This document shows, piece by piece, positions 38,509-52,490 of a DNA stretch of 64,000 bases. The translations under genes were made by a program, and so were the position numbers. The notes under the pieces are model-generated. The model worked only from the letters and a program-made list of their open reading frames with translations. It was not told the origin of the DNA and ran no database searches. Each line of letters begins with the position of its first letter. Positions within the stretch are counted from its first letter, which is position 1. This DNA comes from Apis mellifera (lineage: Eukaryota; Arthropoda; Insecta; Hymenoptera; Apidae), in NCBI RefSeq assembly GCF_003254395.2, contig NC_037653.1:744001-808000 (forward strand), written 5' to 3'.

Positions 38509-39660
38509 ATTTCGTGCGCTTTTGTTTCTATTTTATATAATAAAATTCGTATAAATAAATAAAGAAAACAATGGAATTACTGTTTATCAAATACCCAACG
38601 AAGTAAAAAGTTAAACTTCAATCATAGTATACTAAGATTTAAGATTTTCATACAATAAATAAATGTGTCAATGAATGTGTCAAATCAATTTTAATAATGG
38701 TAGTATTGTATTTAAATTTTATCATATTATTATCATAAATTACATTATTAAAATTCATATCAAGAAAATTCATATAGAATTAAATAAAAATAAAATAAAT
38801 TCATATGAATGAAGAATCATTATTATAAACTTATATTAATGAAAAATCACTAAATAAAAATAAAATAATTATTAAATAAAATATATATAAAACAATATAT
38901 ATTTCTTGAAATATTTTTCTAAATCAATTAAAATTCACATGGAATTAATTAAATGGTAATTTATTTTCATTGGATATGATATAATCAATAATTTTAATTT
39001 TAAATTTTTTATATATATAAAAATAATTTGATAAAAAATTACTATTATTATAATCTATATGAGAAAAAAGGAAAAAAATAAAAAATTTAAAAATATAGAT
39101 ACATTTAATCAAAATATTATATTGGATTATAAAATTTTATATAAATATAAAATAAATTACCAATCATTTTCTATATATGTTTTAATATTTTAGTATTATA
39201 TGTTGCATACTTGAGTCAATGAAAACGTTGATAACCTTAATTTCTCTAAAGTTTATGGAGCGTTTTCATATATAATGGCGCGAATGTACATATATAGAAA
39301 TCTGTTAAGAGAAATAGTGACAATTTTAATTAATAAAGATACGAGAAAATTATATATTTTGTTATATATTTTATTAAATCTTAATGTTGAAAGAAATAAA
39401 AAATTTAAAAAAGAAAGAAATTTTTATAAAGTCATCATTTTCAATCATTTAAACCAATCAATACGTATAATTATTATTTTCAATGAAAAAGAAGATTAAG
39501 ATTTTAAATAAAATAAAAAATAATATTAATATAAAATATAAAAAAAATATTTTATAAAAACATTAATTTTTGATACAGAATTATTTTAAAAATTATTGAA
39601 TTTTTTAATAAAAACTGTGAAATTTATATAATATAGCTATATAAATAGATAACTATGCAT
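38509..39660. other. AT-rich intergenic region between RPB9 and the BTB gene
   Basis: No gene is supported; the frame at 39275-39499 is low-complexity Lys/Ile/Asn-rich sequence. It should carry the RPB9 promoter. Confidence 0.4.
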
Positions 39661-40365
39661 AAATATATATAGACCGGTTGTAGACAAAGGTTCGGGGAGT
39701 TTAACGTTCGTAAGAGTTTTCAGGAAAGGCAAAAGGTGCGCTAGTGTTCCACTAAGCTACCCCCAACCTTACTACCCCCACCCTTTCATTCGAGCTCCCC
39801 TAGCTAGTGCAAATCTCGGCGGATGAATGTTTTCTTAAGGGATTCTTCCCGAAAGCGACGCGAAAATCTGAGAGGAGTCGACCAAGCTGAAAATTCGTGA
39901 GTGAAATTATTTACTGTAAAATTTATACTACATTTCGTTGTTTGGATTCCCAAAGTTCATAGGATTTGATTTCGGAAATTAAAAAGAAAGACTAAACTTG
40001 TGTTCAAGGCGTTCCTGGGGGGTGATGGCACTCACGCCGACAGCGTCTCCCACAAAGATTTCACCATTTTTCTATTGACAAAAAAATCTTATACATCTCC
40101 ACGTACATTCGATATTTTTTGGTTAACCTGTCGGCTAGTACGCTTTGAGCACGTGATTACGATAAACGCCGCATAACTAAAGTTTGTATTTGAACATTTT
40201 TTCCGAGGAATTCATTTATGTGCTTCCAACGACAGATTTGTTTTGTTGCACATTCGTTCTCGGCTAGTGCCATGGATTTTCTTTAAAGGCTTCTCGATGT
40301 TGATTTTCTCCTTTATAATTGCGCTAAGCTACAATAAAATTACCAATTTGAATATTGGATCGCAG
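39661..40365 (+). promoter_or_regulatory. Promoter region and non-coding first exon(s) of the BTB gene
   Basis: A CpG- and GC-rich block follows a TATATATAG at about 39664. Two donors are candidates: AAATTC|GTGAGT, ending an exon at 39896, and GATCGCAG|GTATAT, ending one at 40365. Either could splice to the acceptor ATTGACAG at 41222. No long ORF is present, so it is probably 5' UTR. Confidence 0.5.
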
Positions 40366-41222
40366 GTATATCTTTTATATTTTTCAATTATATATTACGC
40401 ATTTATATATAATTATTTATAGTACTAGATAAATTTGTATAGTTGATACTAAAATTTCTTTAGTAATACAGCCATATTGTACATTATTCTAAACAAATTT
40501 TGTTAAATAAATATAATTTATTTTTTATCTTTATATATTTTATATTTATGTAAACATATTTTCATTACCTTATATGGAATCTATGTCAATATTTATTTTA
40601 TTATTTTAAAGTATTTTATTGTAATATTAGTGTTTGATAAAAAAAAATATTCATAATTAATTTTCATATTCATAATTAATTCATTCATATATATATATAT
40701 ATATATGTATGTATTTTTTTGTTTATAATTTTTGAATTTAATAAATTTTCATTAATGAAAAAGATTTTATTTGAAATATATAAAATATTCTCAAGTTAAT
40801 ATATTAATTTAATAAGAAATTGAGATATTTGATTGTAGAGAAATAAATAAAATTACAATAATAATTAAATGTATATATATGTATATATTTATGTATATAT
40901 ATATACGATATAATATATATTTATATTATATTTATATATTATATTATATTATATTTATATATTTATAAGTAAAAATTAAAATACCAAAACTTTGAAATAC
41001 TAAGTAGATTTTATTGTTTACAATACTATTTGAAATATTTATTTCATAATAATTTAAATCATAACTTATATGTATAATGCTTATTTAATATCTAAAATAA
41101 TATCTAAAACGTTAGATAATTTTGATATTTTACAATATTTGATAATATTCTTATGAAATTTTTTTAAAATATAAAAATGTAAAATATGTGAAGTATAAAG
41201 AAAAATATATTGATATTGACAG
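40366..41222 (+). other. Intron before the BTB coding exon
   Basis: AT-rich, with TA-rich repeats (40690-40706 and 40870-40970). Nothing else is recognised. Confidence 0.45.
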
Positions 41223-41248
41223 GAAATTTATTCTAAAGCTGCAGAATA

Positions 41249-42855
41249 ATGGAAAGTGGAAGCAACCTGCCTACGCCGGGTAATTATCCTGGTGGGGATC
41301 GTCAACAGTTTTGCGTTTCATGGAACTCTCATCAATCAAATATGCACAGTGCATTTCCAAAACTTTTAAGTTCTGAACAATTTGTTGATGTCACTTTAGC
41401 CTGTGATGGAGGCTCAATAAAGTGTCACAAAGTGGTATTATCCGCTTGTAGTGATTATTTGGAACGTTTACTGTTAGAAATACCTTGCACTCATCCTATT
41501 ATATTTTTGAGAGATATGAGAATGTGGGAACTTCAAGCATTAGTGGAGTTTATGTATCGTGGTGAAGTATATGTGGAACAACAACAACTTGGTAAATTAA
41601 TGCAAGCTGCTGAAGTTTTGCAGGTAAATGAATAAAAATATTTTTTAAATAAAAATTTATTTATATAGTTTATTATCATTAAATATTATCACTAAATATT
41701 TATATGGTATTCTAGAAAAGATACATATAGATTGTATCGATTCTTATTTAATAACTATATCACCAGGTTCGTGGTTTATTTACTCAAGGATCAAGTGATA
41801 ATTCTTCGAGTGAAAGTGGTTCACAACAATGCGATTCTAATGCTACTGTTGCACCTACGATCGCACAACAGGATGGATCTGACTATAAATCTGAGGAAAC
41901 TCCATCTGAGGATGGAACTTCGAATACTAATTTTCTAGAGAATACATCGATTGCTGCATCTAGTACAGCAAATGCTCCATCACACAGTACTACACCAATT
42001 CCACAGAATTCTAATTCATCAAATTTTATGAATATGGAACACAGTGAGGCATTACAACATTTGGAAAAGGCACTTAGCGTTTGCGAAGCAACTTTAACCG
42101 AGACTCAGGGCATGGTTAGAATGGAACCAGACGAGCAGTTTACCCAACAGCAAGATGTCAAGCCGTACTCCATTAGTATGGTACCAAGCAGCAATTGTAA
42201 TCCTAGTAGCCCATTTCCTGCGATTGAAGGTAAGGAGGAAGGTAAATGAAAAAAAAATTAATAATATATAATAAAAAATTTAATAAATAAGCATTGAAAT
42301 AAATCAAAAAACTTTGTTTTAGCAAAATTATGCATATTTTTTTATAAAATTTTATATGTTCTGTTATTTATAATGTTACAAATTTCAACATAATAGCACT
42401 AAATTTTAAAAATATTTAATATTAAATATTAACTATTGACTATTGATTAATCATTGGTTGAAGATTGCAATTAAATAATTGCAACAGGGTGAATAAGATT
42501 TGAATAAGATTTTATGAATAAGATATTTTTTTTATTATATTTGCTCTTAATAATTTCTTAATCTTAATAATTTTCAGGTTATCAAAGACGACAAAGACGT
42601 TCGGAAGAGGAATTGAAGCAAGCTTCGGATATGGTAGCACGTGGTATGACGTTTCAAGTTGCTTCAGAAAAGTACAAAATTCCGATAAGTACGATTCGAT
42701 TCTATATGGTTAGGAAAGGTATATTGCAAAGGCGAAAACGCGGTCGTGGTTCGAGTAATCTTGGCATGAATAGTCAACCGGGAAGTCCTGCAAGTCCGCC
42801 ATATCATATGATGAACTATCGTTTGCCAGAAAGCCTAAACTCCAGCCTACCGTAG
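41249..42855 (+). CDS. BTB/POZ protein with C-terminal psq-like helix-turn-helix
   Basis: Exons 41249-41623, 41767-42229 and 42578-42855 give 371 residues. Residues about 22-125 are an insect-type BTB domain: QFCVSWNSHQSNMHSAF, FVDVTLACDGGSIKCHKVVL, SACSDYLERLL, ELQALVEFMYRGEV and LMQAAEVLQVRGL across the first splice. The middle is Ser/Thr/Gln/Asn-rich and acidic. The C-terminus has ELKQASDMVARGMTFQVASE then KYKIPISTIRFYMVRKG, a psq-like (CENP-B-related) HTH, followed by the basic RRKRGRG. The architecture indicates a nuclear DNA-binding regulator of the BTB-psq group; I cannot assign an exact orthologue. Two in-phase donors at the end of exon 2 (after 42229 or after 42241) would give 371 or 375 residues. 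The coding exon starts at acceptor 41222. Confidence 0.9.
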
Positions 42856-45800
42856 TGCAGTACGAAAAGTAGCGAGTTTTTAGATTTGAGTTGAATCGAA
42901 CAAATTTTTTATTGCCACGTCGGAGCTGTTCCAGGCTATCATTCTTCCCATCTTTATTGACTCACACTGAGTTATTCGTTTCTCGTTTAAACATTTACGA
43001 CACGCGATTACGCATGCTTAGTGCAAGTGCGTTTTCGTCAAACTGCTCGTTATTCTATACACATTTATTGCATTTACAGAAGATAGTAATTTAATAGAAA
43101 ATAATTGACAAGATGTACGTATCGTACACGATAGGCACTTTAGTCTTGAACAGCTCGGCTCTGTGTACATAAGTATCATACGAGTTTTCGAACGCAGCAT
43201 CGAAATGAAAAAGATATGTTTCAAAATATAATAGAAGATGAAGAAATGATTCGTTTACATGAGAATCATTGTAGATGTAATCATTGATTAAAAATAATCT
43301 ATAATTGGTTGTAGTGATAGTTTTTTCATCTCTTATTTTCTACAAATTTTATGATGTAAAAATAAGAAAAAAATACATCTCGATACAGCGTTCGAAGATC
43401 GCCTGTACGGTTCAGTTTTGGGCCGTGTTCCGTTCTTCTACTTAGTGACACATACTCCTTACGTATATGGATAACGTAAGAGGTATTTTTTTGAGTCCTA
43501 TACACTGATTGCTATAACAGATTTACAAAATACGGTTCATGGAAAAGTTTGAACGTGTCACTCGAATCATATTTTTACGATCAATGGAAAATCTTTTGAT
43601 AATACGTATCTATAGGGTAGGTTCTTTTTTATTACGTCCTATTTATACATATACACATACATATATATGTAGATGTGTATATATGCGCGCGCGCATGTAA
43701 TTTTTTGCCTGTTTGTCTATTTAGTGAATGTCCATGTTGTGTCTGTGCCTGTATGGGTTTATGCGCGCGTGTATGTACATATGTAAATGCATAAATATAT
43801 ATATATGTGTATATACTTGAATAAAATGTACATGTACTCTATTAAGTTGCTTTTTTTGAATAGTAAATGCGATTTATCTAGATATCGAGATATTAAGCAT
43901 TAAATTTCGGTTTTTAAAACCAACAAAATATAGTAAGTCGTTTACGAATATTATGTTACTTTTATTTAACACAAAAATCAAGACAGAAACGGTGGAATCG
44001 AAGCTCGCGATTTTAAAAAACGTACGATATATTATACGTATCACATGATCGTATGCTTCGTCCATGAACGAATTAGTCACTATGTTCAAGACTGGTAACA
44101 CGTGGCTGATCCGCAACCACGTCGAATCTTATACCGCAAATCTGGATCTACTACACAAATATTTTTGTAGACACTTTGCGCGTGGAAGGTGTCTTCTTTC
44201 TGCCTTTGTATATGCGTGTGTTTATATATTTATATATGCATATATATATACACATACATGTACACACATAATAACATATATAAATACATACGTATATAAA
44301 TTACGAGAATGAAAATTGTATCGATATATATGCATGAACATATATATGTCCTGAGAGCAATATATGAACATGTATACTTCGATAGCTATACATTCAATGG
44401 CTCGATGAACCGGTACCCGTTGAAAAAGTTTACAATTTAGCTTTCGTCACAAGAAAAAAGGACGTTACGGGAAACGAATGATCATGATGTACGTAGCGTA
44501 ATGCTTTTTACATGCTAATGTACAAATGATATTTATAATCTATCGTCAAAATCCAGCAGTTTTCATACAAGTGATCGAATGTATTGTACGGTCCTTTTAT
44601 GAATACTGGATCTGCCTTTTCGAAAGATTAAAATGATTAGTACATACATTTAAAATTGTGTATACACATGATCGGCGCGCATGCATGTATATCTTACATA
44701 TAATACACGTATGTGCATGCGCGCGCGCATGCACTCTACATACACATTCACTCACACATATACACAAAATATAATCGTACAGTGTATTGCCTTTGTTAAA
44801 TAGCATTCGGATAAAGCCATATTTTTCCATGCAATGCAATAATCCAGCAAAGTAAATTACCGTAAAACGTGAAAACAGCCTAAATAGAAGAGTGCCAGAT
44901 ATGGGAGAAAAAAAAAAAAGGTTAAAAAATGAAAATAATGATATTGACGATGATCATAATAATGATGATAATGACGATGACAAAGAATGAAGATGAAAAA
45001 GAAGATGTGATGATGATGAAAGGAATCTAGAAAAAAAAAGATGAAGGAAAAAGAAAAAATGGTGAAATAGAAAAGTATTCAAAGTGAAACGCTGTACAGA
45101 CAATTTCCTACCATTCAGAACGTATCTGCCTTTTATTCTGGCCTCGTGATAAATCCTGACTTTATTTATACTTGACAATATGCGGAATACCGTGTAAAAA
45201 AAAAAAAAACAACTAAAAATTAGGTTAGGAAACTTTGTGAACATTTGGTTACTCGCGGTACGTAGGAAGCCCTAACATGTAATCACATTCGCGTGAATTC
45301 GAGGTGGAAACGGATTGAAAAATCTACTTTTTATATTAAGGGACCCCTACCTCTGCCTCTCTTTCCCTCTCTACTCCAATATTATGTTCTTTTCGATCAT
45401 TTTGATTTTTTTTTTATTATAGATAGTTGGAATTATAAACTGCAGGAAGAGAGAGGAGAGAGAGAAAGAGAGAGAAAGAGAGAGAAAATAATGGTTAGAG
45501 GATGGGAGGAAGGGAGAGAAACGCATATTTAATTCTTATACTATACTCGTTTATCCATTTTCACTCAAATAGATCTAATTTCGTTTTCTCTTCTTTCCCT
45601 ATTTATCTCTTATGTTTTTTATATATATATATACATATATATATATCTATATATATATTTTTTTTCGATGAGATTTGATTTAATCTGATCTTTATCGAAA
45701 AGGAAAAGTAAAAAAAAAGATATAAACTGCACCGTATGTTACGATTAAAATCGGATGTTGAAATAAAAAATAAATAACGGGGTAGTTTTTTATCGAAGTG

Positions 45801-46978
45801 CATAGTATCGTTGCTCGAGATTTCGTATCGCGCGAATCATCGTTCAAAGAGTTCCAGTTGACAAAGGTTTTATACAGATCTATTAAAAACCAGTATTTCA
45901 AACCAATGAAGAATAATTAGTTTTCTAATAATAACGATACAATTTACGTAAATTTAGTACAGTGCTTAAGTCAGTAATGCTCAGCGTATCTAACAAATAT
46001 TTTTAGTGGAAAGCCATGTCATACTCACATGTATTATAATGCCCTTAAACTATATAAACTAAACAACAATCAAAGAAGCGTGAACGATACTTGACTATTA
46101 TTATAATTATTATAATTATGATTATTATTATTATGATGATTATTATTATTACTATTATTATTATTATTGTAGCTGTTTCCCTAGGAATATGTAGATCGTA
46201 GCCACTTCGAGGCAATTTACGTAATTAGATTATCGCTTCGAAATACACTTTTATATGGCGGTATTATTATTTGTAGATAGAATTTGCGATTATACTTATT
46301 ACAATGATCAATCGATTGCTACATTAAGGTTTGTTTTTACAGTTACCGAGATCAATGTCCTACGAATAGTGGGAATACGATCGATCGGTCTTCTCGTTGA
46401 TCCTATTATGTAGCTACTATTTTGTCTTTTTTTAAAAATATTTTTTTTTTTTTGTTAATTCGTACGTGTGTATTATACATATATTTATATGTATATATAT
46501 ACATATGTATGTATACATATACATATATATTTTTTTTATTATATATTCTTCTGTTAAAAGTGAAGTATTTGAATATTCAAAATGTGGATGATTGGAATAA
46601 AGAGTGAGTGAGATGATGAAGTAAAAAGGGAGATGCATAATTGTCGCAATCTTGTCGAACTCGATTTGAACGATGAATATTTTATTGAGCAAAAACAAAA
46701 ATTAGTCCAACGCGTAAAATCTCTCGGTCGATCTTCCCGTCCCGAAGTAATAAACAGACCGATCGATCGATTCCTTGCTCGAATTACAATCGTGAAGAAC
46801 GTTCTATAGATATTTTTCGAAGGGAAAAAAAAAAAAGAAAAAAAGAAAACACAAACCTCTAAAAAGTCCAATTTTCTAAACGTAGGTTCCTTAAGAGTAA
46901 CAAATTTAGCGTAACCGTTAAGAAAGCGTTGGCATGTATACGTTGGTCAAGGTGCCGTCGTATCGAGCTATGAGATAG

Positions 46979-47005
46979 ACTCTCTCTCTCTTTCTCTCTC
47001 TCTCT
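46979..47005. repeat. CT microsatellite
   Basis: Run of CT dinucleotides broken by one TTT, within the proposed 3' UTR. Confidence 0.85.
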
Positions 47006-48029
47006 GAATGTTTGTTATTTAGAAAACACGAATGAAATACGATCGAGCGACGGCATTGCACGACAATGTGACCTATGTGTCCGAATGAACACAACGTTTA
47101 AAACGAATACACGGATTAGTGGCAAATATATGATCGTGCAAAAGATGATGCGCTGTTCAAGTTTGAAACAAAGTGCGTTGCGCCCGTCGCTCGGATATTA
47201 CATCGTGAAAGAGAGAGAAAAAAATCGAATTAATGAGAGAAAACGAGAAAAAAGAAGGAGAGAAAAAAAACGAAAGGGGATAGAATTGGAAAGAAGAGAA
47301 AGGGGAAGGAGAAAGTGTCGAATTATATTTCTTTTTCTTCCTTATTTCTATGTTTCTGTCGTGGCCCTTGAAGAGAAAAGTGGAAAACACGGAATGAAAG
47401 ACAGAGGCAGAGATTAGGTAAAAGGGCGACGGCATTGTTCGCACGATTACCGAACTGATTTCGAGAGGAAACTTCCGAAATTATTAATCGGTTATCTAGT
47501 AAAAATTATAATAATATAATAATATAATTATTGAAAATATTTATTATGAATATCTTTTTATTCGATAAGAAAGAAAAGAAAAAAAAGAAAGACAAAATAT
47601 AATTGGAGTAAATGATAAATCGAACTCGAAGTTTCCTCGAATCGCAACACATAAGCACTTCTGTACAGAATTTTTCGTAGGTTGCGAAGATTTCCATTGA
47701 AAAACTCTGCACTTGTCGGCTTCGTGAAATTAAAGTATTGTTGTTTGATTTAACGCATAAGCTGTACGTTAAGGAAAAAAAAAAAAAAAAATTGCTTATA
47801 ATTTAGGGTCGTGTAACGTGTGTTAGCGAAGCATGCTTCTAAGTAGAAAGATAGGACAACGCTATAACAATAATTATTATAATTAAAATAAATTAAGAAT
47901 ATAAGGCATTTAATAAGTGCAAAGTATTTCTTAATAAAAGTACTTCCAAAAATGATATTGCGTTCAATTATTTTGTAAAATATTTTTTAAAGCGTGAATT
48001 ATTTTCGTCGTCGATTTAATTTGTTTCAC

Positions 48030-48084
<55 letters not shown>

Positions 48085-48112
48085 TACATATAAATATATA
48101 TATATATATATT
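48030..48112. repeat. Long TA microsatellite
   Basis: Over 80 bp of (TA)n with a few CA and AA interruptions. It sits where the GC-richer tract ends. Shorter (TA)n tracts occur at 926-948, 12061-12091, 27040-27080, 37661-37689 and 54080-54113. Confidence 0.95.
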
Positions 48113-50170
48113 TCAATAATTGCAAACGAATCGAAAATAGGATCGTTAGATATCGGACAACGGAGCAGCCGAGGTGTAGAGAGAAATACGTAAAATTCGA
48201 ATCAATAGAAATCGATTTCTAATAATAAGTACATATATAAATGTAGTGTTTGCGATGATTAATCCTTTAATATCCGGATTTTTTAAATTGTTATCTTAAA
48301 ATTATGATAACATATATATGTTACACTTATTTTGAAATCGAAAATATTGATATTGAACCGGCCTAAAAAATATTCTCTGTTTTAATGCATGTAGATACAA
48401 CATTGGACGTTAAAAGGTAAAAAAATACAAAAATTTTCTTAAAAAAATTATTTATTATTAAAATTATCCATTTTTTTAACAGTAATTATAAAAACAGTTT
48501 TTGTTAACTATTTGTAAGACATATTTGAACATTGTAGTTTATATAAATAACACGCATAATTTTTTTTCTACATAATTTGCATGTTTTTTTTTTTTTTAAA
48601 TGGATAAATTGGAAATATTTTATCGTAGAAAACAAAGTTTATTTTTTTTTTTTTTTATTATTCTTTGAAATTGATGGATAATTATGACTTCTTCTTTTCT
48701 TTTAATTGAATGAAATTGACATCTGTACACATTAATGCTCTGTATTTTCATCTTTAATGTTCAATGTTGTATCGATGTAACATATTTTCAACTATAAAAT
48801 ACTTACATTATACATTATAAGATTTGAAACGATTTTATAATATTTTTGTACACTTAATTTATCTTTTAATCAAATGTTAAGATGAAAATTTTAATGAAAA
48901 AAAAAAAATATGTACCTTTATTATTTTTCTAATGATTTATTTGAACGATATAAAGAAACACAAAAAGAAAAGATAAATTATTTAGAATAGTAGTTATCTC
49001 ATCAATTTCAATGTTCTTGAAATATGTTAAGGTCATCATTCTAAATAACTTTTTCTTACATATACAAATGTATATATCGCCATTTTATCAAAAAAATATT
49101 TTCTGTCATATATTGTATTAATAAATATTTGAGTGAAATTTGGTAGGTTTGAGTTTTTTAAGTTTAAGATAGAGTTAGGTATGCGATTTAAATAATTAAT
49201 ATTTGGATTTAATTTGGATTGATTTGATTTTGACTTAAAATTTTAAAAAATAATATTATTTACAACTTTTTATAACATCTTGTCAAAGATGTAAAATAAA
49301 TGAAATTATCTTTTAAATATTAAAACCTAATTTAACTCATGCTTAATCCAAACCTAAATTATCTAATCCTTGTAAAATATGCTGTGTTTTATTATCATAA
49401 ATAATAAATATTAGAAAAAAAAAAAAAATGAAAAAGAAAAAAATTTTTGTAATTTTCTATGACTAACATGATAGCATATATTGATTTTTTTATATTATAT
49501 ACAATATTCTGAAAAATTAAAATGATTTTAAATTTTTTAAACAAAATGCTACATATTTTTTATACTATATGAAAGATAAATTTATCTTTATATAATGAAT
49601 ATTTCTTATTTTAAAAATATAAGATGAAAGAAACATTCTAAATTTTTTTATATTATGTTTATAAAAATTTTTTATTACATATAGTATTATATATATTAGA
49701 TACATAAAGTTACAAAAAACATATTCAATACGTCTTCTTTGAATATATATTATTACTTTATGAATTGCATTTGGATCTTCGCTAATATTATTGTTTAATA
49801 TAATGCTTTCAAAATTTCGTATAATCTATATATTAAATATAGATTATTAAAAATATTGATGCGATAATTGGCATAATACGAAGACAAAAAATAATAAGAT
49901 AATTATAATATTAAATTTATATAAATTATATTATATTATTATTATTTGAAATTGAATATATTTAGCTATAATATTAAAAAATTTGCATTAGATTGGAGAT
50001 TGAACCTGTTGAAATTATAGTTTAATTTATTTTGAACAAAATATAGGTTTGAATTATCATGAGATTATGTTTAATTTTGCTTTTAATTCAAAATCAAACA
50101 TACCAAATTTCATGAATCAAATCTATTAAATTTTTAGCTGAATGTGAAATTAAAAAAAATAATACATACA

Positions 50171-50370
50171 TAACTTAAATCTGTTCCAAACTTAATCCAA
50201 AATAATTTATAATTTCAATCAAAATAAATTATAATTTAAGTCGGATCTAAACTTAATCCAAACTTATTCTAAAAATATAATATATAAAATTAAAAATATT
50301 TTTACATAAATGTTTAACTTAATCCATAATAATTTATAATCTTAAAAGTTATATAATTTAGATCCAAAAC
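50171..50370. repeat. Degenerate tandem repeat of about 61-66 bp
   Basis: CTTAATCC recurs at 50191, 50252 and 50318, each time preceded by CCAAA, CTAAA or TTTAA and followed by an AT-rich AATAATTTATAAT-like segment. Related words (TTTGGATTTAATTTGGATT near 49201 and CTTAATCCAAACC near 49344) lie farther away in both orientations. Confidence 0.45.
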
Positions 50371-52228
50371 TTATTCTTAAAACCTTAAAAAAAAAATCGA
50401 AAATATTTTTAAACTAAAATCAACTAGTGATTATATGTGGGTTATAAAAAAACCATATATCCCAAAATTATTTATATATTTTCAAGATTTTTTTTACAAG
50501 ATTTACATTTTTACAAGATTTTTACATATCTTTATACGGGTAAAAGGATTTATTTATCTCAATTTGTCATGATTTATACAAAACGTCATATTTTTTTTAC
50601 TTTCATAGTTAAATTAATAAAAATTAATAGAAGAAAAAAAAATCTTTTGAAATTTCTTGCATAACTATCGAAGTCAACCATTCCAAATTTTAAGAATTTT
50701 GCTAAGAATTATGATCATTTTATAAGCAAAATTATTCAGGGCATTGACCTTGGCAATATATATACATATATTTGAAGCTTATTAAAACCGGTAAAATAAT
50801 CTGTATTTTAAATAATTATGAATAAAACATAAGGTAAGATATTAATTTTCGAGAGAATTTCTCAACAGAATATGCCTATTTCATTATAAATGAAATTAAA
50901 ATTTTTGTTAAAATATTGTTAGATATTAAATTATTTTATATTTTAATTTATACTTTGTTCTAATTAATTGTTTTTTATTTTTCAAAAGTTATAACAATAT
51001 ATTTCTAATAAAAAATTAAAAAAAAACGTTTTTTCTAAATGATAAGATAATTTAAATAAATATTTCGTAACATGACAATGATATCATACAATATTAAAAT
51101 TACTCGATAAAAAAATAAATGAATAGGAATTCATCTTCAATCTTCAGACATTATATCTTTGATTATTATTATTAATTTTATTTAATTTCATAATTTCATA
51201 ATCATTAGTGCAATATGAAGAAAATTTTTAAAAGAAAAGTTGTTGAAAAATCGCGAAATAAAAGATGAATTAATTAAATTGATATTATTTAAATTTAAAT
51301 TAAGTCTTTAGCCAAATGTTACAATGATGTAACACTTTTTTTTAAAAAATTTATAAAAATCGATTGTACTTAATTTCTTTTATTCATAATTTTAAAACAT
51401 TAATTTTTAAATAGAAGCTTATTATATACTATTAATAAGATCTAATTTAATTTTCTATAAGCTAAATATTTATTTTAAGCATTTTTCAAATCAAATTGCT
51501 CAACTAAAATTTTTATTTCATTAATTCTTTAATTTTCAGAAATAATTTTGAATAATTTCTATAAATAAAAACTTATCTAATGTAAAAGTTTGATATTATT
51601 TTTTAATTTCAATGTAACAAAATATAAATGTATATATATATATATATAAGTTTCACAATTTTTAAGTAACGATTTAGCAATTTATAAATCTAAACAAATT
51701 TTAAACAAAATTATTTGAATATTGCATTAAATAATGTAAAATATGATAAAGAATTCTCAAAACTAAATGAATGTTATAATATTAGCTAGTGAATTTTTCA
51801 AATTAATGTTGAACTATTAATGGATAATGCTGAAGATTAAAGGGTTTTACCACTGACTATATTGTTGGCAGAGAAAGAAAATGCGAAACAGTCGCGTTTT
51901 CGTTGTTTCCGCGATTCTTAACCTTTTTTTAGAAACAGAAATTCGTCCGCAAATTTCCCCTTTTTTCTTTCATCTAAATAAATACCGCGTGCACATGCGC
52001 GTAGATATAAGTACATGCGTATGAAATGTAGATGTCGCGATTTGTTTGAAAGTTTTTAGTTTCGATTTTGAAATTGATTCAATACGTATATAAATATGAT
52101 TTCGATTAATTATTGAAGAAGGAAAAAATTATTGGAACAATTATGTTCATATGTATTAATATTGGGCAAATATTACATGCAAGAGATGATTACTTTATAT
52201 AGAGTATTAATATTTTTGTATAACATCA

Positions 52229-52490
52229 TTGAAGAGTTGATTCTAAAGATCAAAATAAACACAAAAGTTAGTATACAAAAATGTCCATTATGGTTTATTT
52301 ATTAACTCATGAAGCAATTGAAATTTGTATTAGATGAAACAAGATGGTATAGATTGAGATAATTTTATATGTGTTACACCATTAATTCACTTTGTCTTTG
52401 TCTCATTCTAATACAGATTTTAATTGTTTATAACTTAAAAGTCTTAATCGACATTTTTTTGTTTTAATTTTTAAAATCAATCTGAAAATT
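52229..52490. mobile_element. Palindromic MITE-like element, copy 2
   Basis: It begins TTGAAGAGTTGATTCTAAAG and has AACACAAAAGTTAGTATAC, AAAAATGTC and TTATTTATTAA as in copy 1; the right end (rc CAGATTGATTTTAAAAATT, AAAAAAATGTCGATTAAG) mirrors it. No ORF is present. Confidence 0.6.

Larger units (their letters stand above)
42856..48250 (+). other. Probable very long 3' UTR of the BTB gene
   Basis: From the stop codon to about 48.2 kb the sequence keeps a higher GC and CpG content than the AT-rich DNA that follows, without any credible ORF. Poly(A) signal candidates occur near 43821 (TGAATAAAATG) and again near 47934 (TTAATAAAAG). It holds purine-rich blocks (45450-45520 and 47205-47320), a GAT-rich block (44935-45020), an ATT/ATG block (46097-46165), GCGC-alternating tracts (43683-43695 and 44718-44730) and a CT microsatellite (46979-47005). 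It could instead contain one or more non-coding RNA genes. Confidence 0.45.

Noticed and set aside
43683..44730. Alternating GCGC tracts as a special structure
   Set aside because: Short purine-pyrimidine alternations next to TA and CA microsatellites are common in such DNA; no further evidence of function.
44597..47444. Several ORFs of 66-110 codons on both strands
   Set aside because: They consist of low-complexity Lys/Arg/Glu or Phe/Ser runs from purine- or pyrimidine-rich DNA, with no splice context or family resemblance.
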